In this document: one piece after another, positions 36,773 to 51,700 of the stretch
Numbering within the stretch: position 1 is the first letter of the stretch
Layout of the letters: each line of letters opens with the position of its first letter
Assembly: GCF_031877795.1 (NCBI RefSeq)
Contig: NC_133935.1
Span: 87,054,748-87,118,747 of the forward strand
Length of the DNA stretch: 64,000 nucleotides
Source: Strix aluco
Lineage: Eukaryota; Chordata; Aves; Strigiformes; Strigidae
Direction of reading: 5' to 3'
The notes under the pieces: generated by a model
The model's database searches: none
What the model saw: the letters and a program-made list of their open reading frames with translations, nothing else
Told to the model about the DNA's origin: nothing
Made by a program: the position numbers and the translations under genes

Positions 36773-39700
36773 GTTCAGCTCAGTGCCCCCCAGCTATTTG
36801 GGGAGGGGTGTGCTCCTGAGGGAAGAGCCCTTTCTCCCCTCATCAGTGTAATTGTGGGGAAAATAACGGGGAGTCGATGAGGGCACCAGTAGTGATTTCT
36901 CATTTCTCCAAAGAGGGGAAGGGCTGGTTTGGTCTGTTTCCTCTCATCCCTTATTTCTGCCTTTTTTTAGGGTCCCTCCATCCCTGTGGTGTCCAGGATA
37001 GTTTTGGATTTTCCCTTTCTCCTTGCTATATAAAGACTAAGCATTAACTGGTGTATGGATTGCCAAATTAAACTCGTTTCCTGTTTATATGCCCAGCCCT
37101 GAGACTCAATACGCCCCTGGACCCAAGTGAATTTGTTCTGCCTGCTCTGCTGGGCTCTAAAGTGTCCGCTGTCACAGCATTACCACTTCATATTTTTACC
37201 TAGTGGAAATGCATCTGTAGTCTCCATTGCTATAACATGTAGGTGCTATAATTTAGATGCTTACCATTTGAAACATTATTTATCTTGGTCCCTAGATTGG
37301 GAATTGTGTGCCTTCTCCAAGCTCTTAGGAATTTCACAAGCCATTGGCTTATTTTCTCATTAAACCTACGCAGTGGTTCATTAGTGCCATCTGTCAAGTA
37401 CCCTCTTTGGCAAAGATTGTTCTCTGAAGAGTAGGGCTAGCTGCTCATGCTGAACAAATTTAAAGGGCCTCCAATAATGTGCATATTGGGGTGCAGCACT
37501 GGGGTTATGTTAGTGCTGATTTGCTGAGATATCCATAATGAATATGAGCTCAACATCTCTGGAAACAGGTCCTGTTTAGAGCTGTGCATTGAAACGAAAA
37601 GGTAAAAAAAAATCCCAACAAAAGCTGTTGAACCTTTTTTAAATGTATAGAGCTAGTGTGTGATATGTTTCTATTTATCTGTTTTGAGGGCTGTATTTGT
37701 CATTTTTCCTAATGTTTAGTGCATTAGTAGAGGGACTGAGCACTGAAAGCAGCGTTTGATTGAGGACTTTTATTAAACTCTGTTCCCGGTTGCATCCCAA
37801 GCAGGCCCCAAATTCTACCGAGTGTGGAATTTCATTTCATATATCTCCTCTTAATCCATTCCTCCCCCTGCCCCCCCTTTCTGGTATTTTATAGGGTCAG
37901 TTTGATGGAGTGTTGGATGAAGACACTGTGGCTGAGGGACTCCACAAGCTGGGACGCTCAGCCCCTGGTATTGAATACGTTTATCTCAATCTGTCACTTT
38001 CAGTAAGTATAAGCAGAGAACATCAATGTAAAGTGCTTCTCTGCTCAAAGGTTTCCTGTTTTTAACAGCAAATAGTTGGTCTAGTAAAAAAATTTCAAGA
38101 CACAGATTTTTGTCTCTACCTGTCAATGCCATTTCATGTACATGGGACTTTTGACAAGACACAGCACAGCTCCTGCTGGCAACTGCCATATCGGTATTGT
38201 TTTGTTCACTTAGTAGCAACAGCAGTAAGATTTTTCCTTACCCAATCTTTGAGTGTGAAAATGTGTCTTCCTGCTTCAGTCAGCTGAAGAGAAAAAATAG
38301 AGAAACATGCTAAACACCTGAGAATGCTGTGTTCATTCGGAAAGTTAAAGTGGTTGTGTCTTTTTAAAGATTACTTGCTGCCACTCCCTTTTCTATGCAG
38401 CCTTGTTTTCCTGGCATTTTTCCTAGCTACAGCTATCTCTCCTGGTTGTGTTTTAAAGTCTTTTGACATTTTCTCCATTCATGGCTGGTCTGCAGGTCTA
38501 ACATCACTCTTGGTGTATGTCATCCTGTTCTGACACATCCAGCTGGAGGGACCTTGGGGCACCTTTTCAATGTCTGCTGCTGCTGTGTAGCTCTTGGGAG
38601 AGCGGCTGAGGTTATACAGATAGTTATTAAAGTCTCTTTGCTTTATTTTTCCAGGGTCGTGAGTTAAGTGACATTAACATTCTCTCCAGATACATTCACC
38701 TACAGAAGCTGGAACTTTCATATAATAAAATTAATGGTATGTAGTAAATACACTAGTAAATTCTTGGGTTGTGAAATCATTTAAGATGAGAAATGCACTG
38801 TACCATGTAGCTTTAGTATCACAAAGCCTGGTCTACATTTTAATGTGTAACTACTCCAGCTCTATAGAACGAGGTGATGGCTAGATCTTCTTGAGAATGA
38901 TGTATGGACCATTTAGACAGCTGCACCAGCATATGTTTATCAGTGGAAACATGGAGATTATTGTCCAGTTTATTATCCAAATATAAAATGCAAGCAAGCA
39001 TGTCAATATAAGATTAAGGTTAAGATTTTACATGTGCAGATGCCATAATATTTAAAGTTATGCCTCGTACAGTTTTCCCAGCCTTGGGCTTTCCTTTGTC
39101 AGGGTTTCCCATTGGCAACAAAATGTGAAAAATTGTATCCTGGATTTAGAAAGGTAACAACAAATGGAGACTGAGATAAAGTCCATCATCTTCTACTCCT
39201 TCCCTCTCCCTCGTATGCCCCAACTCATTTTTTAATTTCACATCAAAAGGAATAAGCTGTGGTGGCAGTCTGTTGCATTATTTCTTTCAAGTTCATTTCA
39301 CTTGAGGTGCTGGAGTCCTATAATAGCAGCACTTTTGTGAGGCAGCACTTCTCCGTGCTCGTTTTACTGATAGTTTGTCTGTGAAGGCTAGGTCTGCACA
39401 GAGCAGAGACTTTTCCATAGCAACTAGTCATTTAGTCTTCAGTAAAGGCCTAAATACTTTTCTCCACTAATTAATTAGTTAGGACAGAGGTAGTCTCTCT
39501 GTCATCCTAGAGGTAGCTAGAATATAAAACCATATCCTGACTTGCAGACAAATCGGTTTGCATAATGGAAATTTAATGTAGAACTTAAATATTTATCCTT
39601 TGTGGTTTAGAAACCATCTTTTTTTTCTAGTAGAAGGTGTTAATATATCTGATTTCTGCATTTTAAACATTGCTTTCTGAATGTGTAACTGCAAATTGAT

Positions 39701-42700
39701 TTTTGATAGCTATTGGACATAATTATCCCATTCTGACATGATGATCTCTGCATTTACCTTTGCATTCACGTACAGGATTTGACATTTTGTTTTGTTACTA
39801 GATCTTTCTTGTATCAGTCACATGCCTTACTTACTAGAACTGAATGCTTCCAACAATGAACTGACTACGTATTTTGTTTTTAAACCACCTAAAAATCTCA
39901 AGGTAAGTTGCAAAAAATACGTTTTATAGGTTTAAATTCAAAACCATTTTCTAAATTTAATTTAGACATTGTATTTGGACACGTGCAAAAGCAAATTTTT
40001 ATGCTGCCTTTATTCTTCTTTCTTACCTCATTTGACATTTTAATAGCATTTCCAAATGTTTGGGTATTTTATACTGCATGTTTCCGTCTTTTTTCTTTCA
40101 CACTCTGAACCCTTGCATGCCATGGGAAGGTGTACCGTACAGCTGACTGTTCTAGCCAGATGTAAAAATAGCCAGAATTTTTTCCTTGCTTGTCAAATTC
40201 ATCAGACCTTTAGTGGGATCAGTTCCTGCCTTTCAAATTGACTGGTGCCAATCCTCATTGTGAAACACATACTTAACGTGCAGCTGTGTGCTAGTCTTCC
40301 CTTCGCCGTTGTTTTCTTGTAGCCCACTTTGGGTTATAAAAAGCAGGAGGTTGTTTTGAAATACAAACTTCATGTATTTCTCTGTTTTCTCTGTTAGTTG
40401 TTTGGGTTTTTTTTTAGTATGTATGCATAATTACAGGACCATTAATGAGAATGTTGTGGGAAGAAAGTATAGTTTCGGAAGTTCCCAAAATGTGAAATTT
40501 ATGTGTCATAAAAAACAGTCTTTGTGTTTATGTCCCAGTATCAATATTAATGATCATCTTATTTCTTCCACAGCCTTGATCGCAAGTTTAGTGTAACAGC
40601 TGTTTAGTTTCACAAGACAGCTGTAAGTGCTGAAGGAATAAAACTAAATTTCTGTCTCCTTTTTTCTTTAGGAAGTAGATTTTTCACACAATCAAATACC
40701 TAAAATGCAGGATTTGTCAGCATACCAGTCACTTACTAAACTCTTGCTGGATTGTATCCTTTATGGAAACTTGAATGGGAGAAAAGTTGCTTGTTTTCTT
40801 TCTGAACAGCTGTTGCTTCATACAGATACCCATTTTCTTTGTATTTTTCCTTCATGCCTGTTTCGTCTTTAGAAACAAGATTAAACACTGATTCTGGTGG
40901 TGAAACTGCTCTTAATTTACTTAAGCATGCATAGCGTTAGAAGTGTTTGTGCATACATGTCAGGTATTAGCCTGCTAGAGGAACGCAAAAAACCTCCACT
41001 TTGCATCATGTAAAACTGAAAAAGTGCCATGTCATACTGTCTTTGCATGGCAGAGGTAATAAATAATCTCAGTATTTTTATATAGAAAAGGTTAATAGGA
41101 AATCAGCTTGGAATACTAAGCACCCTTAAATGAAAAAGGTGCAAGTTGTTTAATCTTAGACGTGGCTAATTACACAGGGACTGTAAGGCTCTGTGGAGGG
41201 CAAGGCCGTTTAATGACAGTGAAGAGAATCTTTAAGTGAGAGAAAACTTCCTGGAGTATGCTGAGGGAAGAACACCGAGCGGAGGTGTTCTGCTACCCAC
41301 CTTCCACACTCTCACTGGTACCATTTGTGGGATTAGAAACACTGTTCTGGCAGAAATCAGATAAACATGAACCTGCAGATTAAGTTTCTTCATTGCTTAC
41401 TTTTCCAAGGCTGTCCGTAGTACTCTCAGTGTCCCTAAAGATTCTCCTGTGCTTTTTTGAAAGCTCTTCTGGAGTTTCATGTTGACATGCTGCCTGACTT
41501 ACAATTGCTTCCCGAGGGCTCATGAACCTTTCCTCTTTGGTCCATAAATTGCATCTTGATTTTCTGCTCTCTGAAAAGGAGAAGACAGCAGGCTGTTGCA
41601 GTTTTTTCTCTGTCCCTTGTCCTCGAAGTAGCCCATTACCAAACGATATTAATACAATGCCTTTCATGTAGGAGCAGATAAAGCATTTGCAGGGCACCCA
41701 GGTTACATTATTCACATGTTTTACAAGGTGTACAGGTGACATGATTCTTGTCAGAAAATGGCATTGAGGCACTATGCCTTTGCAATTCTAATTTTCTATC
41801 ACAGAGCAAAAACCATACGGCAAAATGAAAAGGAAAAGAGATCAGAGATTTGTACTGTGGATCTGAATCACTATTTTTTCATTTGGTTTCAATGCGGCAG
41901 CGTGCTGTCTTCAATTTCTTTATTTGTCAATGAAGGTGCCATTGAAATGAGGAGAAAAATTGTTTCATGCACACAGTTGCTACAGGACCCTCTGAAATAC
42001 AGAAAAATTAGTGCAGAATTTAGAAGTGCAGAATTTAGAATAGGAAAGTGGCACTGTTCCTAACCCATGTCAAGCACTCCTCGCCGAAGACATGGCAGAC
42101 AAAACAAGCTGTTCTTTGTAATTGTAAATGAAAATACTATATTAAATATCATGCAGTAGCAGAAACGGGTGCCATTCACTTCTTGTTGACAGTAACTAAT
42201 CATTTTTTACCATATTTAAGTGAATTATGATGCAGATGGTAAGGTCATTGTAACTTTTTTTCTGACAGGTGCACACACAAGCGTACCTGACAGGTTTATA
42301 AATGAGTTTTCAAGGAGGAAACTGCCCAAACCAGAAAGGGAGACAGCTTGGGCAATAACATCTGACAAAAGACTAAAATTGATTGTATTAATTTTTAGTG
42401 CTGAGCAATTTTCTACCTCATATTGATACTTACGGCTTAAATATTTTTTTCCTCCCCCAAACTTTTTCTCCTCAGTTGAAATAGAAGCAGTCCCATTTTG
42501 TATGCAAATCAATTAATATCTGTCCAGTGTCAGTGCCTGTGAAGGATTTTGGTTTCTTTTCTAAAATGACAGAGACAGCCTACTGTGAGGTCCTATGAAA
42601 AGATAAATCTGTGCTTACTATCTCATTTCTCCTCCTCTCCTTCCCCATCTAGGCCTGTCAGTGTAGAACTTGGGTAGCGTACAGTTAAGTCCCTGTGTAG

Positions 42701-45700
42701 GAGTGCAGTTAGGACAAAACAGAGTTTAGTCACAGCTATTAAAGAGTGTTCTGTTGTCCCTGGCTAAGCTTACAGTTTGGTTACGATATTATTCAGACTG
42801 AGAGAAAAAATCCTGATAATTTGTCCACTGCCTGGTAAGACTAGAAATGTGAATGAAAATTTGCCTGCCCTGCTTTGCAGGCAGAGTTTATTCTCTCAAG
42901 TCAATTAAAAATGTTTTCTTCTGTGATTGTCTAAAGGCATTTCTCTGTCCTCTGCATGTTCTGCTATTTTTTTTTTTCCGGTTATATTTCTTGAGCTTTT
43001 ATGTAACTAGTTCCAGCTTGGACACTTACGAGTGCAATTCCATGCCTCGATCAGTTAGCTGATTTTGGTACAGTGGAGAGATACAGAGTCGGGTGCCTCT
43101 GCAGGTCATCCCATTGTAAAAGCAATCTGTGAAGGCTTGTTGTCAAAGGAAACGTGCTTTGTTTAAGGAATCTGGGTAGTTATGTTAATGCTGAAGTTTG
43201 CTGAGAGGAATCCTAACTACTTCTACTGCTGCTTTTGATTTTAGTGTTAATTTAAGATACGCTTTCCCCTAGCAGGACAGGTGGCCAGTATAGAACAGGT
43301 GTAATTTAGAGTGAAATAGCCCCGTATAGTACTGTTGTCTGTTATGACTTGAATAATTTAAGTATGATGCTTGGAGGTTAAGGTCAGTTTGGAGCCATGT
43401 TGGGTTAAGTACTTCATAAACATAAAAAGATCACACACTCCTCCAATGAATCAGGAATGTGCCTGAATTCTACAGCTGACCTAACATGGGTGGTGCTCAG
43501 CTAGAATCAAAGACATAAATAACCCCTATGTTTTAGCCTGCATGTGTGCATCTGATAAGAAGGCCAGAGATTTACAGCATCGCTTTGCAAGATGGTGGCA
43601 GACGTAGTTTCTTCACCACACTCCTGTTCCTTCATTTTCACTACTTTCTTGGTTTGCCATCAACCTGGTTATGCCAGCTTGAAGGACTGCACTATACACC
43701 AGGTCACAGAAACAATTTTGGAGTTAAAAACTCCACAAAAAAGGAGGGGAGGATATTTCTAGCTGGGTAAGTGTCGCTTGTCCTGCTTCCCTGCAAAAAG
43801 TTGTGTCAGTCAAACAAGGAGGCAGTAAGTTCCAGAATAGGGATGGGTGTGAGCAGCTGGGATTTAAAACTCCTTAGCATGAAACATTTGATGTCCAGCT
43901 CCCCATAGCATAAAATTCAGCTCCATTGACTAATTTAACTGCTAATTGTTGCTAAGGTTTTCTGTTCAGTTATTTTCCTTAAACGCAAACACTTCTGTAT
44001 AGTTAATAACATAGAGGAGATAAGAGGACTGGAGAAGTGTCACAGTCTGACTCATCTTAGTTTGTCACACAACAGACTCAGTGCAATCAGTGGCCTTGAG
44101 GACTTACCTATCAGGATACTCAATCTGGTAAGGAAGAAGTAATTCTAGTGGTTTTCCTGTCCGCCTTTTATCTATATATTAATGCTTTAATAAATGTGAA
44201 GATAGTTACATAACAAATTTTCTGAGATCTTTGTAATACTGGACACATTTTTTTTCTATTAATACAGGATCATAGAATGATATAGGTTAGAAGGGAGCTG
44301 GGAAGATCATCTGATCCATCTCCATCTTCAGTGGAGATCGCTCAGGGCCTTGTCCAGCTGGGTTTTGAATTTCTCCAAGGATATTTTGCTTTTGCTCTGG
44401 GTAGGTTTTGTTGTTGCTTATGTGACATGTAAGAAGTTACTGTGCAAGTCCCACAGTACAAACAATGATTTATTTTATTGTTTCTTTAAAACACATTTCC
44501 TCATGAAGTTGTGTTCATGACAGCAGTGAGCTAGGACAGGAGAGGAAGAAGTGAGGACTGAGCAGCCTCCGTTTGTTTTAGAAAACGAGTCAAGTTGAGG
44601 ATGCAAATCTGATATATTATTAAAGGATCTTTGTTTCATTTTTTAAGGGTCTTGTCATGAGATTGGAAGCTTTGTATTGCCAGCTTTGCATCAAGATATC
44701 TAGGGTATATTTGTTTAAATACAACGTTTCTAGGTTATATTTCTAGATGCTTTAGTGGGATTTATCTGGCTCCAGATTTCTGCGGTGTAGACAAGTGCAC
44801 CTGAGCTAGTTATTTTCTGGTGCCTCGAAGTCAGTGGAGAGAAACGGACACTTGAAAAACTTCATTATTCTGATCCAGCTGCTGATATCTGCATTAATAC
44901 AAGATGCATCAGGCCTTGGAAGTTCCTGTTTCTCTCTGTTGGTTATGATAGCGATAACTAACCTAGATACCGACCTCTGTCCATGCCTACACTTGTTTGC
45001 ATGCATCTGGCTCTTTTACAGGCCTTGGGAAGGCATTTATTTCAGTGTTCCTCAGGTCCATGTTTGTAAAATGTCCTTAATAATATCAACACTTTCTTCT
45101 AAATCATTTTGAGATTCTTAATAGGAAGAGCCATCAATATAGAGGTCGCACAGAAACACAAGCAAAAACTATTTTTAATGCTGTTCAATTGCTATAAAAT
45201 ACAACAGTCTATTTTTTAATAAGTTTTACTTTGTAATAAGTTTAAAAATATTTAATGGGATTTTAAAAATGAGTAACAAAAAAGCTATACATAGAAATAT
45301 GCTCATATTTGCCACATTAGTTTTAAGCACCTACATAAATATTTTAGGCAAAGTGAATGAAACCCTTATCAAGAATAGAAATATTCTTTTCCAATCCTTT
45401 TAAAATTTTAAAGATTTCTCTTCAGTTCTGTAGTAACTGATATAGAAAAGAGTAACTAAGGTCTGTACCCATCAGGGCCTGATTGGCCCTTGTACTTATT
45501 ACTGCTTTGATATTCAGGAAAGGTATTCACATTTAAAAGTGGACAGTAGTATGTTTTGAATAATATATTCCAATGGTGTTCAGTAACGTATTTTTAATAT
45601 ACTTATATTTCAGGTATATAATGCCTTCAGTAGCTTTCAGTTATGTCCTTAGTAGCAATAAAACTGAATTTTGTCTCATTTTTAGTGGATAAGATTAACT

Positions 45701-48700
45701 CAGATTGGCAAAAACGTGTCTAAAAGTTCTGAAATGAACTGTAGGAGTATGACGATCTAAGCTGACAGGAAGAGCTTTCCTCTAAATACTTTCTTCAGGG
45801 AGAAATACAGCCGCTCAGCCATTGTATGCACTAATTTCCTCATCTGTTAAAAGGTCTAATAATAATTCTGTTAGTAATGGTTATCTGCTCTATAAAATGT
45901 TTTGGAGGTTGTGTTAACAGCTAAGCCTTATTAATATGAACATGTTCTTCAGTTTTGGTTCTTACATGCTGATATGATTATTTATATAACTGCTTGTCTT
46001 TTTTAATTAGCAAAGTAGATAGTCATGTGGAAATTATGTAAATAGGCAGATTTTAGCATAGCGTTTTCTTTTACCAATTAGAATAAAATGCAGTTCTTTT
46101 TTCGTGGGAGCATTCATCCCCTCTCTTCCCATTGATTCATCTTTCTTTTCCATTTTCCCTTGAGCTTTTTATGTTGAAAGAGTAGTAAGGTCTGAAGTTT
46201 GGAAGAGAGGGCTTCAAAAACTGTAAATACTGCCTAGCTATACCAAAAAGCCTTTATTCTGCTTATGTTTGCAAAAAAATAAGAAGTGAAGCTCTAATGA
46301 ACTGGACTCTTAGGAATTTTATGCTTTGCAAAAAAGGATCTCTACACAAATCCCTTTAGTTCACAGAATTTTATGTGCACCTCTTGCATAGCACTTTGCA
46401 ACTAGAGCTCTGAGCTGTACCCTATTAAACAGAGGTCTAACGAAGAACAGGAAGAGAAGAGGGAGCCTCCATGCTATTAATAACCTAATTAAACATTTAA
46501 AAGTCAGGAAAAATGTCAAGGACAGACAACTGGATTAACATTAGAGTCAGCAAGCTTATTTATTTCAATAGTTCCTAAATATTTATTAATAGAATATGAG
46601 GCTTCTAAGCTTTCAGGACAAGGTGATGCTGATGGGAAAATATAACTTGCAAGGTTATACAGAAAGAATCATGTGGAGAGGCCATCTGGGTACGTGTGGC
46701 CACTGGGACAAAGATGAGTACAGAACCTAGCATGTTGTACCTATTTGGAGTTCGTAGCAGAAACGAGTGTGTGATTTGTGAGGCCCTGAGAAATGAAGCC
46801 ATCTGGTGTCCACTGATAAATCTAGGTCTTCTATCTTGTCCCTTGTTTGGAAGGAATATAAAATAATGATAGCTGGTTATGAGTTCTCAAAAGCTTGGGT
46901 CATTTCTTGTGTTAGAGTCTAGATGAACTTACAGTAAGGTGGGTTTTGGTGGTTTGGGGTTTTTTTAACATTTCTGTGCATTCTGTCACTGACAGCAAAT
47001 AAAGTCTGGCTTCACTTAGTATGCATTAAGATGATCTTGTGTATCCTAGAGATATTTTTATAGGCTGCCCATAGTCCAGAGAAGACAGTTCTACCTTAAT
47101 ATTTTCATTATTTATTCTGTAATCATAAGTGTAAATATAACCATGATTACAGAGGGAAATTATATGTATTTATGTATATATATTCTGTAATTTTATGTGC
47201 ATATCTATTTCCTAAATTTTGAGTTGGATAGTAACAAGAGTATCCTTTAGCCAGTATCAGCTTTAAAAGGATGTCAGAGCTCTTTTTATTGCTGTTGTCT
47301 CTCGCTGCTCTTCAAGGTGAGTTGAAGATAAGTTACTCAGAAGATAGTTGGTTCTTTTTTCCTTGAGCAGTATGGAAAGCTGTAATATGTCATCTCAAGA
47401 TGAAGATGGGCTAATGCATAAAAGGCCTATTTGTAATAGGATTCTCAATAATGAAGTGAACGCTGTTCTTCCTCAGGAATATTGTTTTCCATCTGTAGAA
47501 CTTTATCAACAGTTTCTATGCTTTCATTTCTTCTTAGAGCTCTAACCAGATTGAGAAAGTAACTGGGTTGAACAGCTTGAAAACTCTACAGAAGCTGGAC
47601 CTATCTAGCAATAAAATAACTCGTCTAGAAGGCTTGGAGGGACACGATCTACTAGAGATGATTAACCTAGAGGATAACCAGGTAGCATACTTCATATTGA
47701 TCTCAGTTTTTTCTAAGAATGCTTAATTATAATTTTTTTTCTGAAATTCAATCCCGTTCAGCTTAATCAAAACATCTCACAACACTGCAAGAAATGAATA
47801 TTAGAAAAGATGACATTTTTTCCTTTGGTATTTCACTCTAGTGCTGTTTTATATTTTGACTGATGGTGTACTCAGGCCTTATTTAATATCTCTAGGTGGA
47901 TTTATCTTTATGTAGGTATCACTTCTGTAGTATTTAGTGCTCACATACATATAGAACTAACAGTGCTCCCTTGGGTGGATAAGATAGGGATGAGTATGCA
48001 GCTTTTTCAGCTTGACTGTTCTTGAGGATCTTTACTTACATCACAGCTTTTCTACTCCCAGGCCTCAGGAGGGTTTGCTAATATCTCTCTAGCCCAATTT
48101 TATGACCATGGATTCTTCTGAGCTCTCAGCTGGAAACTTCCTGTAAGGCAGAACTGCATGTGCTCTATTATAAAGTGGCTTTTGTTATGCAGCAGAATTT
48201 TCACTGGAAGTACAATGATACAATCCAACTCATTTGTATTTGAATTTTGAAACCCAAGCCATATATACATAATGCTTTTGCTATTGATCTTCTAGGGTCC
48301 TTAACTGAAAAGACCATCAATTTATGAATCATTTTGACATCAAAGACAGATTTGCATGTGAAAAAAAAAATCTGAGAAAATAAGAAATAAAATTATAAAC
48401 TAGGAATTGAACATTTTCCATCATTTTTCCCCACCTGCAAGATACATTTACAGGATTTAATTCAAGACGCTATGAATTCTTTTTCTCACACTGTGTTCAG
48501 GTTGACATTTAAAGGTACATCAATTGCACAAGACAGGAAACTAATAGTATGGTTGCTATTAGCATTAATAGCACCACTTCCATTGCCTTATATAGTTTCC
48601 ACTGTTCTTTATGGCATGCAAAAGCTATTAATTTTACCTCATCAAAAGTTGTCTATTTTAATGATGTTATTGAAACTGTTTAATGAGTCACCATTTTTTG

Positions 48701-51700
48701 AACATTTTCTTCTGAAGAATAATTTAAAGAGAATTTTAATTAATTAACACAGAAAAACCTGAGTTACTTCAGCTCACTGCCACCCAGAATGATCTTAAAT
48801 GCTTGATTTTTCAAAAATGGGCACAATAGGTTTATCTGCAAACCGTGTCTCTCATGTACATCTGCAGTGATTTTCAAATATTGATGGTTGACATTCTATG
48901 ATTTATTTAGGAAGTCACAGAATCACTGAATCATTCAGGTTGGAAAAGACCCTTGGGATCATTGAGTCCAACCATCAGCTCTACTCTACAAAGTTCTCCC
49001 CTATACCACCTCCCTGGGCAGCCTATTCCACTCTCTGACCACTCTTTCTGGGAAAAATTTTTTCCTCATGTCCAGTCTGAACCTCCCCTGTTGCAGTTTA
49101 AAGCCGTTCCCTCTTGTTCTGTCACTAATTCCCTGTGAGAAGAGACCAGCACCAACCTCTCTACAACGTCCTTTCAGGGAGCTGTAGAGAGTGATGAGGT
49201 CTCCCCTCAGCCTTCTCTTCTTCAAACTAAACAGTCCCAGCTCCTTCAATCTCTCCTCACAGGATTTATTCTCCAGGCCCTTCCCCAGCTTCGTTGCCCT
49301 CCTCTGCCCTCGCTCCAGCCCCTCGAGATCTCTCTCGTATTGAGGTGCCCAAAACTGGACACAACACTCCAGGTGTGGCCTCACCAGTGCAGAGCACAGG
49401 GGGACTATCACCTCCCTGCTTCTGCTGGTCATGCTATTTCTAAAACAAGCCAGGATGCTGTTGGCTTTCTTGGCCACCTGAGCACACTGCTGGCTCATGT
49501 TCAGCTGCTTGTCAATTAGAACCCCCAGATCCTTTTCTTCCAGACAGCTCCAGCCACACCTCCCAAATGTCCACCCAAATGACATTTAATTTGGTCAAAA
49601 CTGTTCCGCAGTGGGGCTTCTTGTTATCTCAAAATGAATATTGGACAGGCTATGGTTGAGGTTTGTGTTTTTAGACACTTTACATAAGCTGAGTATAAGT
49701 TAGGGATAGAATCTGAAATCTTCTAGGTTCAGTCTTTCAGCAGTGGAGGAAAACCAGGTAACTTTACATAGGAATTCATCCCAGCGTACCATGGATCGGG
49801 TGAGCTCTGGAACTGACTCTCTCCACCCATTATAAAGTGAGGTTAGCTTGGGCTAACTTAACAGATGGCTAAAATCAGGCGGCATGAATTCTATTTGACC
49901 CATTTTCTTTTATTTGAGAGCCTTACAACTGTTCACTCAAGGTCTAGCTCGAGTGCCTCTAGCGTGACTTTGCTTTGGATACACAAACTTTGCTTAATCC
50001 CAGGTAACTTCCAGTGCTTATGTGATGTGCCTGAGTGCCACCAACCTAGGTTTCCCTTGTGGATAGATGAGACCTTAGGTGGAATGCATCACCCTCTGGA
50101 CACAGACAGCCAAGGACAGCTATGCTGATGCTTTTCAGTCAAGTGCTGCAAGTTAGGTAGGATGAACTTGAGCTCCAGTGAAAAGAAACTCTTCTTAGAA
50201 GGATTTTTTTTTTTTGCTAGTCAACTGAAGTGCAAATATAACTGCAGAATTGCCTCACTTAAGCGCATCCACCACATAAAAGCTAAATGTGTTAGGGCTT
50301 GACATTTGAAAGAACTGGAAAAACGCAGGTGGTTTGAAATTGGTGTCTGTATTATACTGCTTCTCCAGCTAACATCCAAGTTGTCTGCTTTTTGTGACTA
50401 GAAGTGCCTTATTGAATGCAGTTAACATGTATACCTATTTTGTGAGTATAATTTTTTTTTTATGTCCAGATTTTAAGAGCAGGGATTAAAATACTTTTTT
50501 TTCCCCATAGTTCTCATGGATTCTGTTGCTGCTGATTTGTGCTCTGTTTCTGTCACTAATTAGATCGCTGAGCTGCGTGAACTTGAATGTATTGAAGATC
50601 TACCTCTCCTCAGAGTTTTAAATCTTTTAAAAAATCCTGTACAGGTAAGAAAGAACTAAAGAGGAAGCCAAAGATAAGAACCTGGAACTGCTGTTTAGGA
50701 TCACACCAGAATCCATTTAGCCTCAGCTTCTATCTCCAAGAGTGGCTGGGTCATTTCAGGGAAAAGTACAGGAAATAGGGAGTGATGGTTTCCCTGGCAT
50801 CGTTACCCACCTTCATCTGGGAACTTTGAACCAAAGCTGTGTGTGAATCATGATGTTTAATCATGAGGTTGAGCAACTTGGTCTAGCGGAAGGTGTCCCT
50901 GTCCATGGAAGAGGGACTAGATCTAGATGATCTTTAAGGTCCCTTCCAACTCAAACCATTCTGTGATTCTATCCATGTAGTAAATCCATGAATTTTATTA
51001 ATTCCATTTGCAAATCCATTTATACATTTGTACCCACAGTACGCCAAGATTTTTGTTTGCTTTGAAAGTCTGTATTTGGTTGTTGCTAGGAAAAGCTCAA
51101 AGGAATTCAGTAGTAACCCTCTTAAAATCATGTGTCTCTGGAATCTGTGTCTTCTTTAGGATTTACTCAGTTCTCATTTATGGCTCCCATAATATTCCTC
51201 AACTAATGAATTAAACATCCATTTTATCAACAACAATGACATTTGCAAAATATCAGAAATTCTGACTTTGACTCTGCATTTGTAATTTGTCCTGAGTGAT
51301 CAAAGATGATTCTATCCCAACTCTTGTGATTTCCAAATTCTGCGTGAATTTTGTAGTGATTTCCAATGTCATAATGAAGAAAAATGTTAAAGGTTTAGCT
51401 TCTTCTTGTAATTGCCAGTTTTGTATTGTCTTTCATGAGAATGGTCGGTTGTGGCGCACAATGAAATTAGCATGAAAAAATACCCAAAATAGGCTGCCCC
51501 TGGTCCTCTGTAATCTGAAAGTCTTTTTCTGTTCTTTCTCCAAGCAAAGTATGATCCTATTCCTTTCAATAACTATTTTAATAACTTATACATGCAACAA
51601 TCATCTTAAGACAGCTGTGTGCTGTTTTAACAAGACCTTACTGTTTTTAGAACTAAGAAGCTTCATGAACTTGTCAGTGTCAGCTTTCTAATTTGATTTT

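Larger units (their letters stand above)
44128..47537 (+). other. LRGUK: LRGUK intron 6
   Basis: 3410 bp, AT-rich. Contains an old CR1 fragment (44267-44385) and a possible MIR remnant (45800-45915). The rest is unique sequence. Confidence 0.85.

Noticed and set aside
41380..41772. 130-codon minus-strand open frame in LRGUK intron 5
   Set aside because: No recognisable domain and antisense to the gene; length is within chance.
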